DNA from: Mesorhizobium sp. B2-3-4
GTDB lineage: Bacteria; Pseudomonadota; Alphaproteobacteria; Rhizobiales; Rhizobiaceae
Length of the DNA stretch: 64,000 nucleotides
NCBI RefSeq assembly: GCF_006442315.1
Contig: NZ_VFVY01000009.1
Coordinates: forward strand, 62,001-126,000
Direction of reading: 5' to 3'
Positions 54,422 through 63,991 of the stretch are shown in pieces. Both the position numbers and the translations under genes were made by a program. The stretch's first letter is position 1, and each line of letters begins with the position of its first letter. The notes under the pieces were generated by a model. It was not told the origin of the DNA. It saw nothing but the letters and a program-made list of their open reading frames with translations, and did not search any database.

Positions 54422-54675
54422 CGTTCTTCCCCTCGCCTGTTGCGCCGCCGACCCTTGCTTGCCAGAAGCTCTTCCGCGTTCTAGACGCTTTGCCATATAT
54501 AGCCATTTGCCGCACGGACACGTTTTGTCGATTCGTCGTCTCGATGATGAATGCCGATGATCTCGAAAATACGACTTGCCGACAATCTCGTCGGCGAATG
54601 CGCCATAGCGGATACCGGTTGCGCACCGCAAGCATCATCAACGCCCGACAGCGGGCCAGATTTCGGGAATTGATC

Positions 54676-55464
54676 ATGCTCGATCGGGAAAAGGCCCAGG
54701 CCGCGTCGCGTTTGCTGGTAGGCCATTGGGATGATGGCACCCATCTCGATGCCATACCCGAGCCGGTGCGGCCGAAGACGCGGACTGACGGTTACGCCAT
54801 CCAGGCCCATGTCATGGATCGCTCTGCGGCGGCGCTTTTCGGCTGGAAGATCGCGGCAACCAGCCTGGCCGGGCAAAAGCATATCAATGTCGAGGGCCCG
54901 ATGGCAGGGCGCCTGCTCGCCGAAAAAGCGGTCGAGGTTGGAGGAAGCGTCTCGCTCGCGACGAGCAAGATGCGCGTCGCCGAGATCGAATTCGCTTTCC
55001 GGTTCGGCCGCGCGCTGCCGCCGCGCCCAACACCCTTTGAAATCGCCGAGGTTATGGACGCCGTCGCGACCCTGCACCCGGCAATCGAGATACCGGACTC
55101 GCGTTACAACGACTTCTGCGCCGTCGGCGCGGCACAGCTCATCGCGGACAATGCCTGCGCCAATCTGTTCGTCATCGGCGAGCCCACGCGAGCCGAATGG
55201 CGCGAAGTGAACCTCGCGGAGCACTCCGTCACCGGCGTCGTTTCAGGCAAATCGCGGCACAACGGTACGGGCGCGGCGGTGCTGGGCGACCCGCGTATCG
55301 CGCTGACATGGCTCGTCAATGAGCTATCGGGCCTGGGCATAACCGCCCAGCCGGGACAGATCGTCATCACCGGCACCTGCGTGACGCCGATCGCTGTCGA
55401 GGCCGGTGACGAAGTCATCGGCGATCTCGGCATGTTCGGCCACGTCTCGGTGCGGTTCGTCTAG
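54676..55464 (+). CDS. 2-keto-4-pentenoate hydratase-like protein
   Basis: 262 residues of the hydratase/decarboxylase (MhpD-like) side of the fumarylacetoacetase superfamily. Metal-binding acids are in the characteristic AEIEFAFRFGR motif and in HPAIEIPDSR; GKSRHNGTGAAVLGDP and late GDLGMFGHVSVRF complete the fold. Hydrates 2-hydroxypentadienoate-type intermediates from aromatic meta-cleavage or related ketoacids. No ring-cleavage genes are close, so the pathway is unknown. Its end overlaps the convergent permease gene by 4 bp. Confidence 0.85.
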   Translation: MLDREKAQAASRLLVGHWDDGTHLDAIPEPVRPKTRTDGYAIQAHVMDRSAAALFGWKIAATSLAGQKHINVEGPMAGRLLAEKAVEVGGSVSLATSKMRVAEIEFAFRFGRALPPRPTPFEIAEVMDAVATLHPAIEIPDSRYNDFCAVGAAQLIADNACANLFVIGEPTRAEWREVNLAEHSVTGVVSGKSRHNGTGAAVLGDPRIALTWLVNELSGLGITAQPGQIVITGTCVTPIAVEAGDEVIGDLGMFGHVSVRFV

Positions 55465-56276
55465 AGCGGCTCGCTCCCGCGGCGCACCCTGACCACGAAG
55501 CTCCGCACCGCCAGAACCAGCACGGTGATGATGATCAGGATCACCGAGAGCGCCGCGATGGCCGGATCGATGTTGTCGCGCAGGCCCATCCACATCAGGC
55601 GCGGCAGCGTGATGGCGTTGACCGAGGTGATGAACAGGGTGACGCCGATCTCTTCCCAGGACAGCACGAAAGAAAGCAGCGCAGCGGTGACGATGCCGAA
55701 CTTGATATTGGGCATGATGACACGGGTGGCGCGTTCCCACACACTGGCGCCGAGGCCCCGCGCGGCAAGATCGATGCGCCGGTCGAGCTGGCTGAGCGAA
55801 ACCAGGATCAGCACCGTCGCGAAAGGCACCGTCATCACCGAATGCGCCATGGCAACGCCGAGCCAGGTGTCATAGCCGAAGAAGGAGCTGACGCCCGAGA
55901 TCGAGGTGAGCAGGAAGTAGAGCGTCACCGCGGAGACCACCGGAGGCACCACCATCGGCAACAGCACGAAGCCGACGAGCGTCGCGGTGAAGCGCGGCTG
56001 GAACATCCAGACGCCGAGGCTGAAGCAGAGCGCAAGCACGGTGGAGATGGCGCTGGAGACGATGCCGATGCGGATCGAGAGCAGGATCGACTGGATCCAG
56101 CGCGGATCCTCGATCAGCGAGCGATAGTGGCGCAGCGACAGTTCACCCGTCGGCATCGCCAGCATGCGGCTCGGCGTCAGCGACACCGGGATGACGGCGA
56201 GCAAGGGCAGAAGCAGGAACAGCGCCACCAGCACGGCGAGGATCAGCGAGACTGGTCCGGGGCGATAGGTCGGCAT
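55461..56276 (-). CDS. ABC transporter permease (PotC-like)
   Basis: 271 residues, six membrane helices, with the EAA loop coupling to the ATPase (AARGLGASVWERATRVIMPNI). Second membrane subunit of the spermidine/putrescine-type importer encoded here. It starts 4 bp after the first permease gene ends. Last gene of an ATPase-binding protein-permease-permease operon. Confidence 0.92.
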   Translation of the reverse strand: MPTYRPGPVSLILAVLVALFLLLPLLAVIPVSLTPSRMLAMPTGELSLRHYRSLIEDPRWIQSILLSIRIGIVSSAISTVLALCFSLGVWMFQPRFTATLVGFVLLPMVVPPVVSAVTLYFLLTSISGVSSFFGYDTWLGVAMAHSVMTVPFATVLILVSLSQLDRRIDLAARGLGASVWERATRVIMPNIKFGIVTAALLSFVLSWEEIGVTLFITSVNAITLPRLMWMGLRDNIDPAIAALSVILIIITVLVLAVRSFVVRVRRGSEPL

Positions 56277-56280
56277 CGCG

Positions 56281-57114
56281 CTACACCAGTTGCTTGGGTT
56301 TGACGTAGCGGAACAAGAGCGCCATCAGGGCACCCACGAACACCACCAGCACGACGCTGATTGCCGCGCCCAGCCCCCAGTCCGGGCTTTGGAAAATCCT
56401 GAGATAGATCAGTTCGGCGATCATGACGCTGCGGCCGCCGCCGAGGATCGCCGGCGTGACGAAGAAACCCAGCGAGAAGACGAAGACGATCATCGCCGAG
56501 CCGATGATGCCGGAGCGCGTCATCGGCACGAACACCGTCCAGAAGGTGCGCATGCGGCTGGAGCCCAGCCCGCGCGCGGCAAGCAGCACCCGCTCGTCCA
56601 GGCTGCGCATGGCCGACGCCAGCGGGAAGACGGCGAAAGGAATGAGAAAATGCGTCATGCCGACGACGACGCCGAACTCGTTGCGCACCAGGGTCAGCGG
56701 TTCGGAAATGAAGCCGATCGACTGCAACCAGGTGTTGATCAGGCCGCGGTTCGACAGCAAGGCCACCCAGCCGAAGGCGCGTGTCAGCACGGAGATCCAG
56801 AACGGCACCAGGATGCAGAATTCAGCGATGAGGCGCTGGGCTGGTGTGCCGCGCACCCAGACAACCGTGATCGCATAGGCGGCGGCGACGGAGACCACGG
56901 TGACGATCGCCGCGATGCGCAGCGTGCGGATGAACACCGACTGGACCAGATCGTCGGTGATCAAGGCCTGATACTGGCCAAGCCCCGGTGTCGGCAGCGT
57001 GAAGCTCCACTTCACGACACCAAGGAAGGGCCAGGCATAGGCAAGGACGAGAAACAGGAGCAGCGGCGCCATCAACAGCGCCGCGCCCATCCTGTCGGAG
57101 AGAGTGCCTCTCAT
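56281..57114 (-). CDS. ABC transporter permease (PotB-like)
   Basis: 277 residues, six helices, with the EAA loop LAARGLGSSRMRTFWTVFVPM. Pairs with the following permease to form the membrane channel of the importer. It lies 22 bp after the binding-protein gene. Substrate class is inferred from the family: polyamines, opines or other cationic or guanidino compounds. Confidence 0.92.
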   Translation of the reverse strand: MRGTLSDRMGAALLMAPLLLFLVLAYAWPFLGVVKWSFTLPTPGLGQYQALITDDLVQSVFIRTLRIAAIVTVVSVAAAYAITVVWVRGTPAQRLIAEFCILVPFWISVLTRAFGWVALLSNRGLINTWLQSIGFISEPLTLVRNEFGVVVGMTHFLIPFAVFPLASAMRSLDERVLLAARGLGSSRMRTFWTVFVPMTRSGIIGSAMIVFVFSLGFFVTPAILGGGRSVMIAELIYLRIFQSPDWGLGAAISVVLVVFVGALMALLFRYVKPKQLV

Positions 57115-57136
57115 CTCAGATCAGCATCCCGCCGGC

Positions 57137-58249
57137 TCAGGCGGAGATGATCTTGGTGTATTCGTCGAGCGCGGCGCCGTAATTCTTGGCGTACCAATCC
57201 ATGTCGAGCGGGATCTGCTTCTTCATGTTGTCGGGATCGACCGGATTGATGCGCTTCTTGTCGGCGGGAACCAGAGCGTCGGCGGCCGGATTGGCCGGGC
57301 CCTGGCCGAGCTTGTCGAACATGACGAGCTGCTTTTCCGGATCCTGCGCGCTGGCGATGAACTTCATCGCCGCGTCCTTGCCGCCGGGGTTGTTCTTCAA
57401 CACGGCGAGCGCGCCGGGCGAGATCAGGCCCTGGTCCCAGATGAACTTGATCTGGCCGCCGGAGTCCTGCTCGATCAGCGAAGCGCGGGTCGACCAGACG
57501 ATCGCCATCGAGGCCTCACCATTGAGCAGCACGCTCTGGCTTTCGGCGCCGCCGCCCCAATAGGCGACGACGTTCTCCTTGAACGCCGCGATCTTGTCAT
57601 GGGCGCGCTTCAGATCGAGCGGATAGAGCGAGGCCGGTGCGATGCCGTCGGCCAGCAGGGCCGCTTCCCAGCTCGACACGCCCCATTTGTAAAGGGACCG
57701 CTTGCCGGGAAACTTCTTCACGTCGAAGAAGTCGGCCATGCCGGTCGGTGCATCCTTGCCGTATTTCTGCGAATCGTAGGCGATGACATAGGAGAAGAAA
57801 TAGGTCGAGGCGGCATAGTCCCAGCCAAAGCCCGGCCGCATCTTCTTCTTGTCGACGATATTGTAGTCGATCGGCTCGAGCATGCCTTGCGCGCCGAGCG
57901 TGATGGCCGAGAACGGGTCAACGTCGACGAGGTCCCAGGTCGGGGCGCCGCTTTTGGACTGCGCGGCGATCGCGCCTTCGGTCGGTCCCGATCCGTCCAT
58001 CTTGACGGTGATGCCGGTGTCCTTGGTGAAGGCCTGGCCATAGGCGGCATCGTAGGCCGTGATGGCGTCGCCGCCCCAGTTCACCAAAACCAGTTCCTTG
58101 GCCTGGGCGAGAGCGCCGGTCGAGCGCAGCAGCATCGGCGTGCCGGCAAGCACGAGGCCTGCGAGCTGCGCGAACTGGCGGCGTGAAATCTCGCCGCGCC
58201 CTGCCCTGGCGGACAGGCTTTCAATGGCATTTTTCTTGGTATCGTTCAT
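57137..58249 (-). CDS. ABC transporter substrate-binding protein (PotD-like, Tat-exported)
   Basis: 370 residues. The N-terminal twin-arginine signal SRRQFAQLAGLVLAG predicts export in the folded state. The mature protein begins LVLVNWGGDAITAYDAAYGQ, the usual opening of type-2 periplasmic polyamine/Fe-type receptors. Aromatic residues of the ligand cleft (WDLVDVDP, YWGGGAESQSVLL) are compatible with a cationic ligand. It is encoded between ATPase and permease genes. Confidence 0.9.
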   Translation of the reverse strand: MNDTKKNAIESLSARAGRGEISRRQFAQLAGLVLAGTPMLLRSTGALAQAKELVLVNWGGDAITAYDAAYGQAFTKDTGITVKMDGSGPTEGAIAAQSKSGAPTWDLVDVDPFSAITLGAQGMLEPIDYNIVDKKKMRPGFGWDYAASTYFFSYVIAYDSQKYGKDAPTGMADFFDVKKFPGKRSLYKWGVSSWEAALLADGIAPASLYPLDLKRAHDKIAAFKENVVAYWGGGAESQSVLLNGEASMAIVWSTRASLIEQDSGGQIKFIWDQGLISPGALAVLKNNPGGKDAAMKFIASAQDPEKQLVMFDKLGQGPANPAADALVPADKKRINPVDPDNMKKQIPLDMDWYAKNYGAALDEYTKIISA

Positions 58250-58317
58250 GTCAGTTCCCCTTTTTGTCGTTGATTTCAGTCCGGAAGCCGGTGCGGCGGC
58301 TCAGGCCGCGCCGGTGC

Positions 58318-59412
58318 TCATTGTCCTCCTTCAGGGAGGAGGAAACCCTTCTCCGCCGGCCAGGTCAGCCAGACGGAATTGCCTTTGCTCAACGCCGCCG
58401 CGGCGACTTCGTTAGGCACCGAGACGGTCACCTTTGCCCCCTGGCGCGTCGTCAGGTCGAGCTTGGTCGCCGCTCCAAGATAGGTCGAGGCGATTGCCGT
58501 CGCGGCGATGCCGTTCTCTCCGGCGGCGGCCTCGCGCGCGATCGACATATGTTCGGGCCTGATCGCCAGGATGGCGTCGCCGCGGACTTTCTCGGCCTTG
58601 CAATGCATGCTGACGGCGCGATCCTCACAGAGGCCGGTCGAGCCGTTGTCGGCGGGCTTGACCCCCTTCAGCGGCAGCATGTTGATCTCACCGAGGAACT
58701 CGGCCACGAAGCGGTTGTCGGGCCGGTCATAGACCTCGTCCGGGGCGCCGACCTGCAGCAATTTGCCGTGATTGAATATGGCGACGCGCGACGACAGCGC
58801 CAGCGCCTCGCTCTGGTCGTGGGTGACGAAGACGAAGGTGGTGCCGGTCTCCTGGTGCAGACGCTTCATTTCCGCCTGCATCTGCCCGCGCAGGCTCTTG
58901 TCCAGCGCCGAAAACGGCTCGTCGAGCAAAAGCACGCCCGGTTCGAACACCAGCGCGCGGGCCAGCGCCACACGCTGCTGCTGGCCACCGGAAAGCTGCG
59001 ACGGCAACTTCTTCTCGTGGCCGACCAAACCGACGCGCTCGATCATCTCGCCGACGCGCTTCTTGATTTCGGTGGCCGATTTCTTGCGCACCTTGAGCGG
59101 GAAAGCGATGTTGGCCTCGACGCTCATATGCGGGAACAGCGCATAGCCTTGGAAAACCATGCCGGCGGCGCGCTGTTCGGCCGGGCGGTCGGTGATGTCG
59201 GTGCCGTCGCTGAGGAGCTTGCCCTCTGTCGGCTGCACGAAGCCGGCCAGGATCATCAGGAAAGTCGTCTTGCCCGAGCCGGAGGGGCCAAGCAACGTCA
59301 GGAACTCGCCGCGGCCGATGTTGAGTGACAGATTGTCCAGCGCACGGAACGAGCCGAAGCTCTTGCCGATTCCGATTGCCTTGATCTCTGCGGCCCGGCC
59401 GGGTTGCTGCAT
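58318..59412 (-). CDS. ABC transporter ATP-binding protein (PotA-like)
   Basis: 364 residues. Walker A GPSGSGKTT, signature LSGGQQQR, Walker B VLLLDEP, switch His in THDQSE, then a C-terminal TOBE regulatory domain (ILAIRPEHMSIA). First gene of the operon, running downstream of the LysR gene on the same strand. Energises uptake of the module's substrate. Confidence 0.93.
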   Translation of the reverse strand: MQQPGRAAEIKAIGIGKSFGSFRALDNLSLNIGRGEFLTLLGPSGSGKTTFLMILAGFVQPTEGKLLSDGTDITDRPAEQRAAGMVFQGYALFPHMSVEANIAFPLKVRKKSATEIKKRVGEMIERVGLVGHEKKLPSQLSGGQQQRVALARALVFEPGVLLLDEPFSALDKSLRGQMQAEMKRLHQETGTTFVFVTHDQSEALALSSRVAIFNHGKLLQVGAPDEVYDRPDNRFVAEFLGEINMLPLKGVKPADNGSTGLCEDRAVSMHCKAEKVRGDAILAIRPEHMSIAREAAAGENGIAATAIASTYLGAATKLDLTTRQGAKVTVSVPNEVAAAALSKGNSVWLTWPAEKGFLLPEGGQ

Positions 59413-59561
59413 CCTGCCTCTTCCTCAGTCCCCGGCAGAAATCGTAGGCAGGCTGGCGGCTCACCGCAACCGAATAGTTTTCGCCTGATCGGCAAATTTG
59501 ATTCACGTCTGCGAGACGGGAGGCGTTGTCTATTTCCCTCCGAGGTCCGTCGACGGGACTA

Positions 59562-60449
59562 TCATAGCCTGTTCTCCGACAGCTTCGCCCGCAGCCAGTC
59601 GCTGAAGGCATTGAGCACCGGATGTCCCGCCTTGGCGTGCTCGAAGACCAGGAAATACGAGCGTGGCGAGGGGACCGAGGCCTCGAACGGCTTGACCAGA
59701 CGGCCTTCGCTCAGCGCCCTTCGGCCGGTCAGTTCGTCGCCCATGGCAATCCCCTGCCCCGCGACCGCGGCCGAAAAGACGAGGTTCATGTCGGAAAAGA
59801 AGATGCCGCCTTCCGTATCGGGATTTTCCACCTTGGACAGCGCCAGCCAGCGTGCCCAGTCCTCTGTGTCGCCCAGATGCAGCAAATTGGCGCGCAGCAC
59901 GTCGGCGGGCTTGGAAAATCCGCCGACCTTGTTGAGCAGCGTCGGGCTGCACAGCGGCGTGAAGTGGACTTCGCAGAGCAGTTCCACCGCCCGGTTCGGC
60001 CAGTTGCCGACGCCAAAGGCGATGAAGGCATCGGCCTCCGGATTGCTGACGTCATCGAGGCGGCGAGGCGTCAGGATCGAGAGCGCCACGTCCCGATACA
60101 TTTGCTGGAACTCGCCGATATGGGAGCACAGGAACATCGAGGCGAAACCCGGAGGACAGGAAATCGCGAACGAACCACCGACGCCGGCACCGCTGTTTTG
60201 CGTCCCCGCATCACCGAGCACGGTGAGCGCCTTCCTGACATCGGCCGCGTAGCGCTGGCCGCGCGGCGTGAGCGCCACGCCCTTGCCGATGCGTTGCAGA
60301 AGATCGAAGCCAAGGTCGCGCTCGAGCAGCCGAAGCTGGTGCGAGACGGCGCTGCGGGTCAAATGCAGTTCATCGGCGGCGCGCCAGACGCTGCCATGCC
60401 TGGCGAAACTGTCGAGTGCGCGCAGCGCCTGTGTCGAAGGAATTCTCAA
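59562..60449 (-). CDS. LysR family transcriptional regulator
   Basis: 295 residues. N-terminal winged HTH (ALDSFARHGSVWRAADELHLTRSAVSHQLRLLE) and a C-terminal inducer-binding domain. The start codon is TTG at 60449; no ATG fits. It is divergent from the amidohydrolase gene (76 bp between), the classical LysR arrangement, and lies upstream of the transporter operon, so it may control both. Confidence 0.9.
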   Translation of the reverse strand: MRIPSTQALRALDSFARHGSVWRAADELHLTRSAVSHQLRLLERDLGFDLLQRIGKGVALTPRGQRYAADVRKALTVLGDAGTQNSGAGVGGSFAISCPPGFASMFLCSHIGEFQQMYRDVALSILTPRRLDDVSNPEADAFIAFGVGNWPNRAVELLCEVHFTPLCSPTLLNKVGGFSKPADVLRANLLHLGDTEDWARWLALSKVENPDTEGGIFFSDMNLVFSAAVAGQGIAMGDELTGRRALSEGRLVKPFEASVPSPRSYFLVFEHAKAGHPVLNAFSDWLRAKLSENRL

Positions 60450-60525
60450 GAGGTGAACCGAATTTGCACGAAACGGGAAAACATATCACTTTTTGGCGAG
60501 CCGCTTCACTGCTTTCTTCTAAAGC

Positions 60526-62127
60526 ATGGACAAACCGGTGACGACATCGGCGCAAGAGACCGCGCTTGCCTGCCTCGACGGCATCCAGCCCCTGCTGTCG
60601 GCTTGGACACGCACCATCTTCGATTTCGGCGAGACCGCCTGGCGCGAATATCAATCGGCGGCCTGGTACATCGATCGGCTGAAACGCGAGGGATTTTCGG
60701 TCGAGGAAGGCTCGGGCGGCATGCCGACAGCCTTTTGCGCCCACTGGACGAATGGCGCGGGACCGACGGTCGGCATGTATGCCGAATACGACGCCGTGCC
60801 CGGCAACTGCCAGGACGCGGTGACGGTCAGGCAGCCGAGGCCTGGGCTCGGCGTCGAAGCCGGCGGCCACACCGATCCGCATTCGGGGCTCGGCATGGCA
60901 AGTCTCGGCGGACTGCTTGCCACCAAGGCCGCGATGCAGCGCCACGACATCCAAGGCACGCTGCGTTTTACCGGCGAGCCGGCCGAAAAGGTGCGCGGTT
61001 CGAAGCCGATCCATGCCGCCAAGGGTTATTATGACGGCCTTGCCGGCATGATCTCATTCCACCCCTTCTACATGCTGCCGCTCTGCAACACGGCGCGCTG
61101 GGACACGCATTGCGGCGCCGCCTACGCGATGATCTACCGCTTCGTCTGCGACGAACCCGAAAACTGGGTTCGGGCAGGCGACGGCGCACCGATCCCGCAG
61201 GCGCATTCGGCGGTCAGGGCACCGGGCGCCAACGACGCGCTGATGACCATGTACATGGCCTCCAAGGCGTTGCGCGATTCCATGCTGCCGCACCAGGGCG
61301 GCTGGTCGATCAGCGAGGCGATCCTGACGGCTGGTCAGGCCACGGCCGACAATCTGCCGGCGGGCCTTGCCGAAATCCAGTACATGATCCGCGTGCCTAC
61401 CATTGGCATGGCCGAGCAGGTCACCGCGGTGCTCGACCGCAACGCCGCCGCCGCGGCCGCTATCAGCGGCTGCCGCTACGAACGGCACTGGGTGTCGAAG
61501 TCGCGGCCGGGACTGGCGAACCACGCCATGGCCGGGATCGCCTATCAAGCCCTGTCGACGGTCGGGCCGCCGCGTTGGGACGAGGCGGCAAGAGCGATCG
61601 CGCGCGAAATCCAGGTCAACGCCGGCGGAACAGCGACCGAGAATCCGTTCATCGACGAATTGGAGCGGTTGATAGCGCCGCAGGAGGCCGAGGCGATCCT
61701 GCGCCGCGACCTGCCGCCTTCGCAGGTGAATTCAACCTCCGACGACTACACCGACATGAGCTGGCACGCGCCGACCGCGCGCTTCTATGTCGCGCGCCCT
61801 GCGCTACGCTCGGCAAGCGGCCACGCCTATCCGGCCTGGGTGATGAATGCGCTGGGCGGCATTCCGGCGACGATCGATCCGATGGTCATCTGCGCGGCCA
61901 GGACGGTTGCGCTGACGGCGTTGCGCCTGCTCGAAGACAAAACCGCCCGCGAGGAGGCGATGAGCGAGTTCGCCACCCGTACCGGAGGCGGCATCGGCGG
62001 TTCCAACTGGATCGCGCCGCTTTGCGACTACGAGCCGCCGGTCAACTTCCGCTGGCCCGAATATGTCACCACGCCGCGCGGACGCGACTGGTGGATACCA
62101 AGCAATGCGCGACCGACCAATTCTTGA
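60526..62127 (+). CDS. M20-family amidohydrolase (AbgB-like)
   Basis: 533 residues, close to the aminobenzoyl-glutamate utilisation/AbgB type of the M20 peptidases. Metal-site features include YAEYDAVPGN (Asp), GGHTDPHSGLGMASLGG (His) and TGEPAEK (catalytic Glu); the late His is in SGHAYPAW. Such enzymes cleave an amide bond between an amino acid and an acyl or aryl group. It is divergent from the LysR gene and 23 bp before a guanidino hydrolase gene, suggesting that an acylated guanidino amino acid is first deacylated; that is inference. Confidence 0.85.
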   Translation: MDKPVTTSAQETALACLDGIQPLLSAWTRTIFDFGETAWREYQSAAWYIDRLKREGFSVEEGSGGMPTAFCAHWTNGAGPTVGMYAEYDAVPGNCQDAVTVRQPRPGLGVEAGGHTDPHSGLGMASLGGLLATKAAMQRHDIQGTLRFTGEPAEKVRGSKPIHAAKGYYDGLAGMISFHPFYMLPLCNTARWDTHCGAAYAMIYRFVCDEPENWVRAGDGAPIPQAHSAVRAPGANDALMTMYMASKALRDSMLPHQGGWSISEAILTAGQATADNLPAGLAEIQYMIRVPTIGMAEQVTAVLDRNAAAAAAISGCRYERHWVSKSRPGLANHAMAGIAYQALSTVGPPRWDEAARAIAREIQVNAGGTATENPFIDELERLIAPQEAEAILRRDLPPSQVNSTSDDYTDMSWHAPTARFYVARPALRSASGHAYPAWVMNALGGIPATIDPMVICAARTVALTALRLLEDKTAREEAMSEFATRTGGGIGGSNWIAPLCDYEPPVNFRWPEYVTTPRGRDWWIPSNARPTNS

Positions 62128-62150
62128 GAACAAGCCACGAGGAGAACCGC

Positions 62151-63083
62151 ATGACCGTTCATGACCGCATCGTCGCCGAGCCGTTTTCGCTGCAGCGCCG
62201 CAATCCCAACGGCGGCACCAAGCCGCTGACATCGTGGGGTTTCGCCAACGAGACCGATGTGCTGACCGACGTGCTGCTCGGCTCGCCCAATTTCCTGCGT
62301 CATCTGTCGACCAGTTCGCTGTCGCGCAAACACCTGCGTGAGGCACCCTGCAACGTCCAGATCGCGCAGGCACAGCACAAGGACCTGGTCGCCGCCTACG
62401 AGCATTTCGGCGTCAACATCCACTGGCATGAGCCGACGCCGGAACTGCCGATGCAGGTCTACTCCCGCGATTCCAGCGTGATGACGCCCTACGGCGCTTT
62501 CATCACCGCCATGGCCAACTGGTGGCGGCGCGGCGAGAACTATGCCGCCATCCGCACCTATGAAAAACTCGGCATCCCGATCTACGACATGGTGACGGCA
62601 GGCACGTTCGAGGGCGGCGACTTCAACGTCATCGAGGACGGCGTGGTGCTGATCGGCTGCGGCGGCGCCCGCACGCAGGAGGAAGGCGCACGCCAGGTGC
62701 AGTCCTGGTTCGAGAAGGAAGGCTGGGAAACCCGTATCGCCTTCATCGACGAATATTACGTCCATATCGACCTGATGGTGGTGCCGATCGCCGAGAAGCT
62801 GACCGCCGTCTGCCTCGCCTGCACCGAACCCGGTATCGTCGACTGGCTGAAAGGCAAGGGCCACGAGATCATCGACGTTCCCTTCCAGGACACGATGGCG
62901 CTCGGCTGCAACTTCATGTCGCTCGGCAAGGACCGGGTGATCGCGCCGACGTCCTCGAAGACGCTGATCGAAAAACTCAAGGCGCGCGGCTTCGAGGTCG
63001 CCGCCGTCGACATGAGCGAAATCTCCAAGACCGGCGGCGGCATTCACTGCATGGCGCAGGCGCTGAAGCGCGAACCGGCCTAA
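62151..63083 (+). CDS. DDAH/arginine deiminase-superfamily guanidino hydrolase
   Basis: 310 residues of the amidinotransferase/DDAH fold. Substrate guanidino-binding and catalytic residues are all present: SRDSS (R106-D107), FEGGDF (E154, D157), catalytic H205 in YVHIDL and nucleophile C300 in GGGIHCMAQAL. It should hydrolyse the guanidino group of arginine, methylarginine or a related compound to a ureido or amine product. The ATG at 62151 has an AGGAGA site. Probably co-transcribed with the amidohydrolase; a weak hairpin follows at 63086-63102. Confidence 0.9.
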   Translation: MTVHDRIVAEPFSLQRRNPNGGTKPLTSWGFANETDVLTDVLLGSPNFLRHLSTSSLSRKHLREAPCNVQIAQAQHKDLVAAYEHFGVNIHWHEPTPELPMQVYSRDSSVMTPYGAFITAMANWWRRGENYAAIRTYEKLGIPIYDMVTAGTFEGGDFNVIEDGVVLIGCGGARTQEEGARQVQSWFEKEGWETRIAFIDEYYVHIDLMVVPIAEKLTAVCLACTEPGIVDWLKGKGHEIIDVPFQDTMALGCNFMSLGKDRVIAPTSSKTLIEKLKARGFEVAAVDMSEISKTGGGIHCMAQALKREPA

Positions 63084-63085
63084 GC

Positions 63086-63104
63086 ACCGCCGTTCTCGCG
63101 GTTT
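63086..63104 (+). terminator. weak terminator-like hairpin after the guanidino hydrolase gene
   Basis: ACCGC (63086-63090), loop, GCGGT (63098-63102), then TTA. A short stem with a poor T-tract; it may only attenuate read-through into the regulator gene. Confidence 0.35.
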
Positions 63105-63242
63105 AAAGAAAGCGGGCGCGACGCCTGCTGGATGAATCCGTGATTCCGCTCCGACGCGTTGTCCGCTTTTCACAAGGATGGACAACGCCCGGGATCGGTT
63201 TTACGAGTCGGCCCAACCAGCGGAGATGTTCGCGTCCCCCCA

Positions 63243-63860
63243 ATGAACAAGATCGATACTCACAACAGCAAGGGCAGCGACGAGCGCTCGAGCGCCACCA
63301 GCCTCCTGCGGCTCGGCACGCGGCTGAAACTCTCCCGGCAGACGCGCGGCCTGACCCTGAAGGCGCTGGCCGCCGCCGCCAACTGCTCCGAGAGCCTGCT
63401 TTCCAAGGTCGAGAACGGCAAGGTATCGCCCTCGCTGCCCATGCTCCACCGGCTGGTCGAGGTGCTCGGCACCAATATCGGCTGGATGTTCGAGGAGGCC
63501 GACGGCGAGGAAGGCATCGTCTTTCGGGCCGGCGCGCGGCCGCTGATCGCGCTTGATCCGCTGCGGCGCGGGGAAGGCATTTCGCTGGAGCGGGTCATTC
63601 CCTATTCGCCGGGCCATCTCCTTCAATGCAACATTCATCATATCGAGGCGGGCGGTGAAAGCGCCGGCCCGATCCAGCATGCCGGCGAGGAAGTCGGCTA
63701 TCTCCTGGAAGGCGCCATCGAGCTGATGGTCGGCGACAAGACGTTTCGCCTGACGGCCGGCGATTCCTTCGTTTTCAACTCCGAACTGCCGCACTGGTAC
63801 CGCAATGTCGGCGATCAACGCGCCAGCATTTTCTGGGTGAATACGCCGGCGACATTCTGA
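63243..63860 (+). CDS. XRE-cupin transcriptional regulator
   Basis: 205 residues. XRE helix-turn-helix (about 18-75: LTLKALAAAANCSESLLSKVENG) joined to a C-terminal cupin (about 125-200: QHAGEEVGYLLEGAIEL, PHWYRNVGD) that would bind a small-molecule inducer; the PuuR-like architecture seen in regulators of polyamine and amino acid breakdown. The ATG at 63243 has no strong ribosome site. Two palindromes 28 bp past its stop are candidate targets. Confidence 0.88.
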   Translation: MNKIDTHNSKGSDERSSATSLLRLGTRLKLSRQTRGLTLKALAAAANCSESLLSKVENGKVSPSLPMLHRLVEVLGTNIGWMFEEADGEEGIVFRAGARPLIALDPLRRGEGISLERVIPYSPGHLLQCNIHHIEAGGESAGPIQHAGEEVGYLLEGAIELMVGDKTFRLTAGDSFVFNSELPHWYRNVGDQRASIFWVNTPATF

Positions 63861-63887
63861 TCCTGCTTTCCCTTCGCTGGCGCTAAT

Positions 63888-63925
63888 TCAAGTGACTTGA
63901 CAAGAAATCAAGTATCTTGAATTAT
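63888..63925 (+). promoter_or_regulatory. sigma70-type promoter overlapped by two palindromic operators
   Basis: TCAAGTGACTTGA (63888-63900) and TCAAGTATCTTGA (63908-63920) are 13-bp palindromes with centres exactly 20 bp apart. A perfect -35 TTGACA (63897-63902) overlaps the first; after a 17-bp spacer the -10 AATTAT (63920-63925) touches the second. Classical repressor layout; the upstream XRE-cupin protein is the obvious candidate. Confidence 0.8.
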
Positions 63926-63991
63926 GCCTGTGCGCTCAGCGCCATGTGAGCCCGATCAAGGGCCTTTTTCGCAAAACCAAGGGGAACCGGA

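Noticed and set aside
54490..54675. 62-codon upstream extension of the hydratase-like gene
   Set aside because: The added residues do not match the family and overlap the promoter region of the divergent DUF3168 gene.
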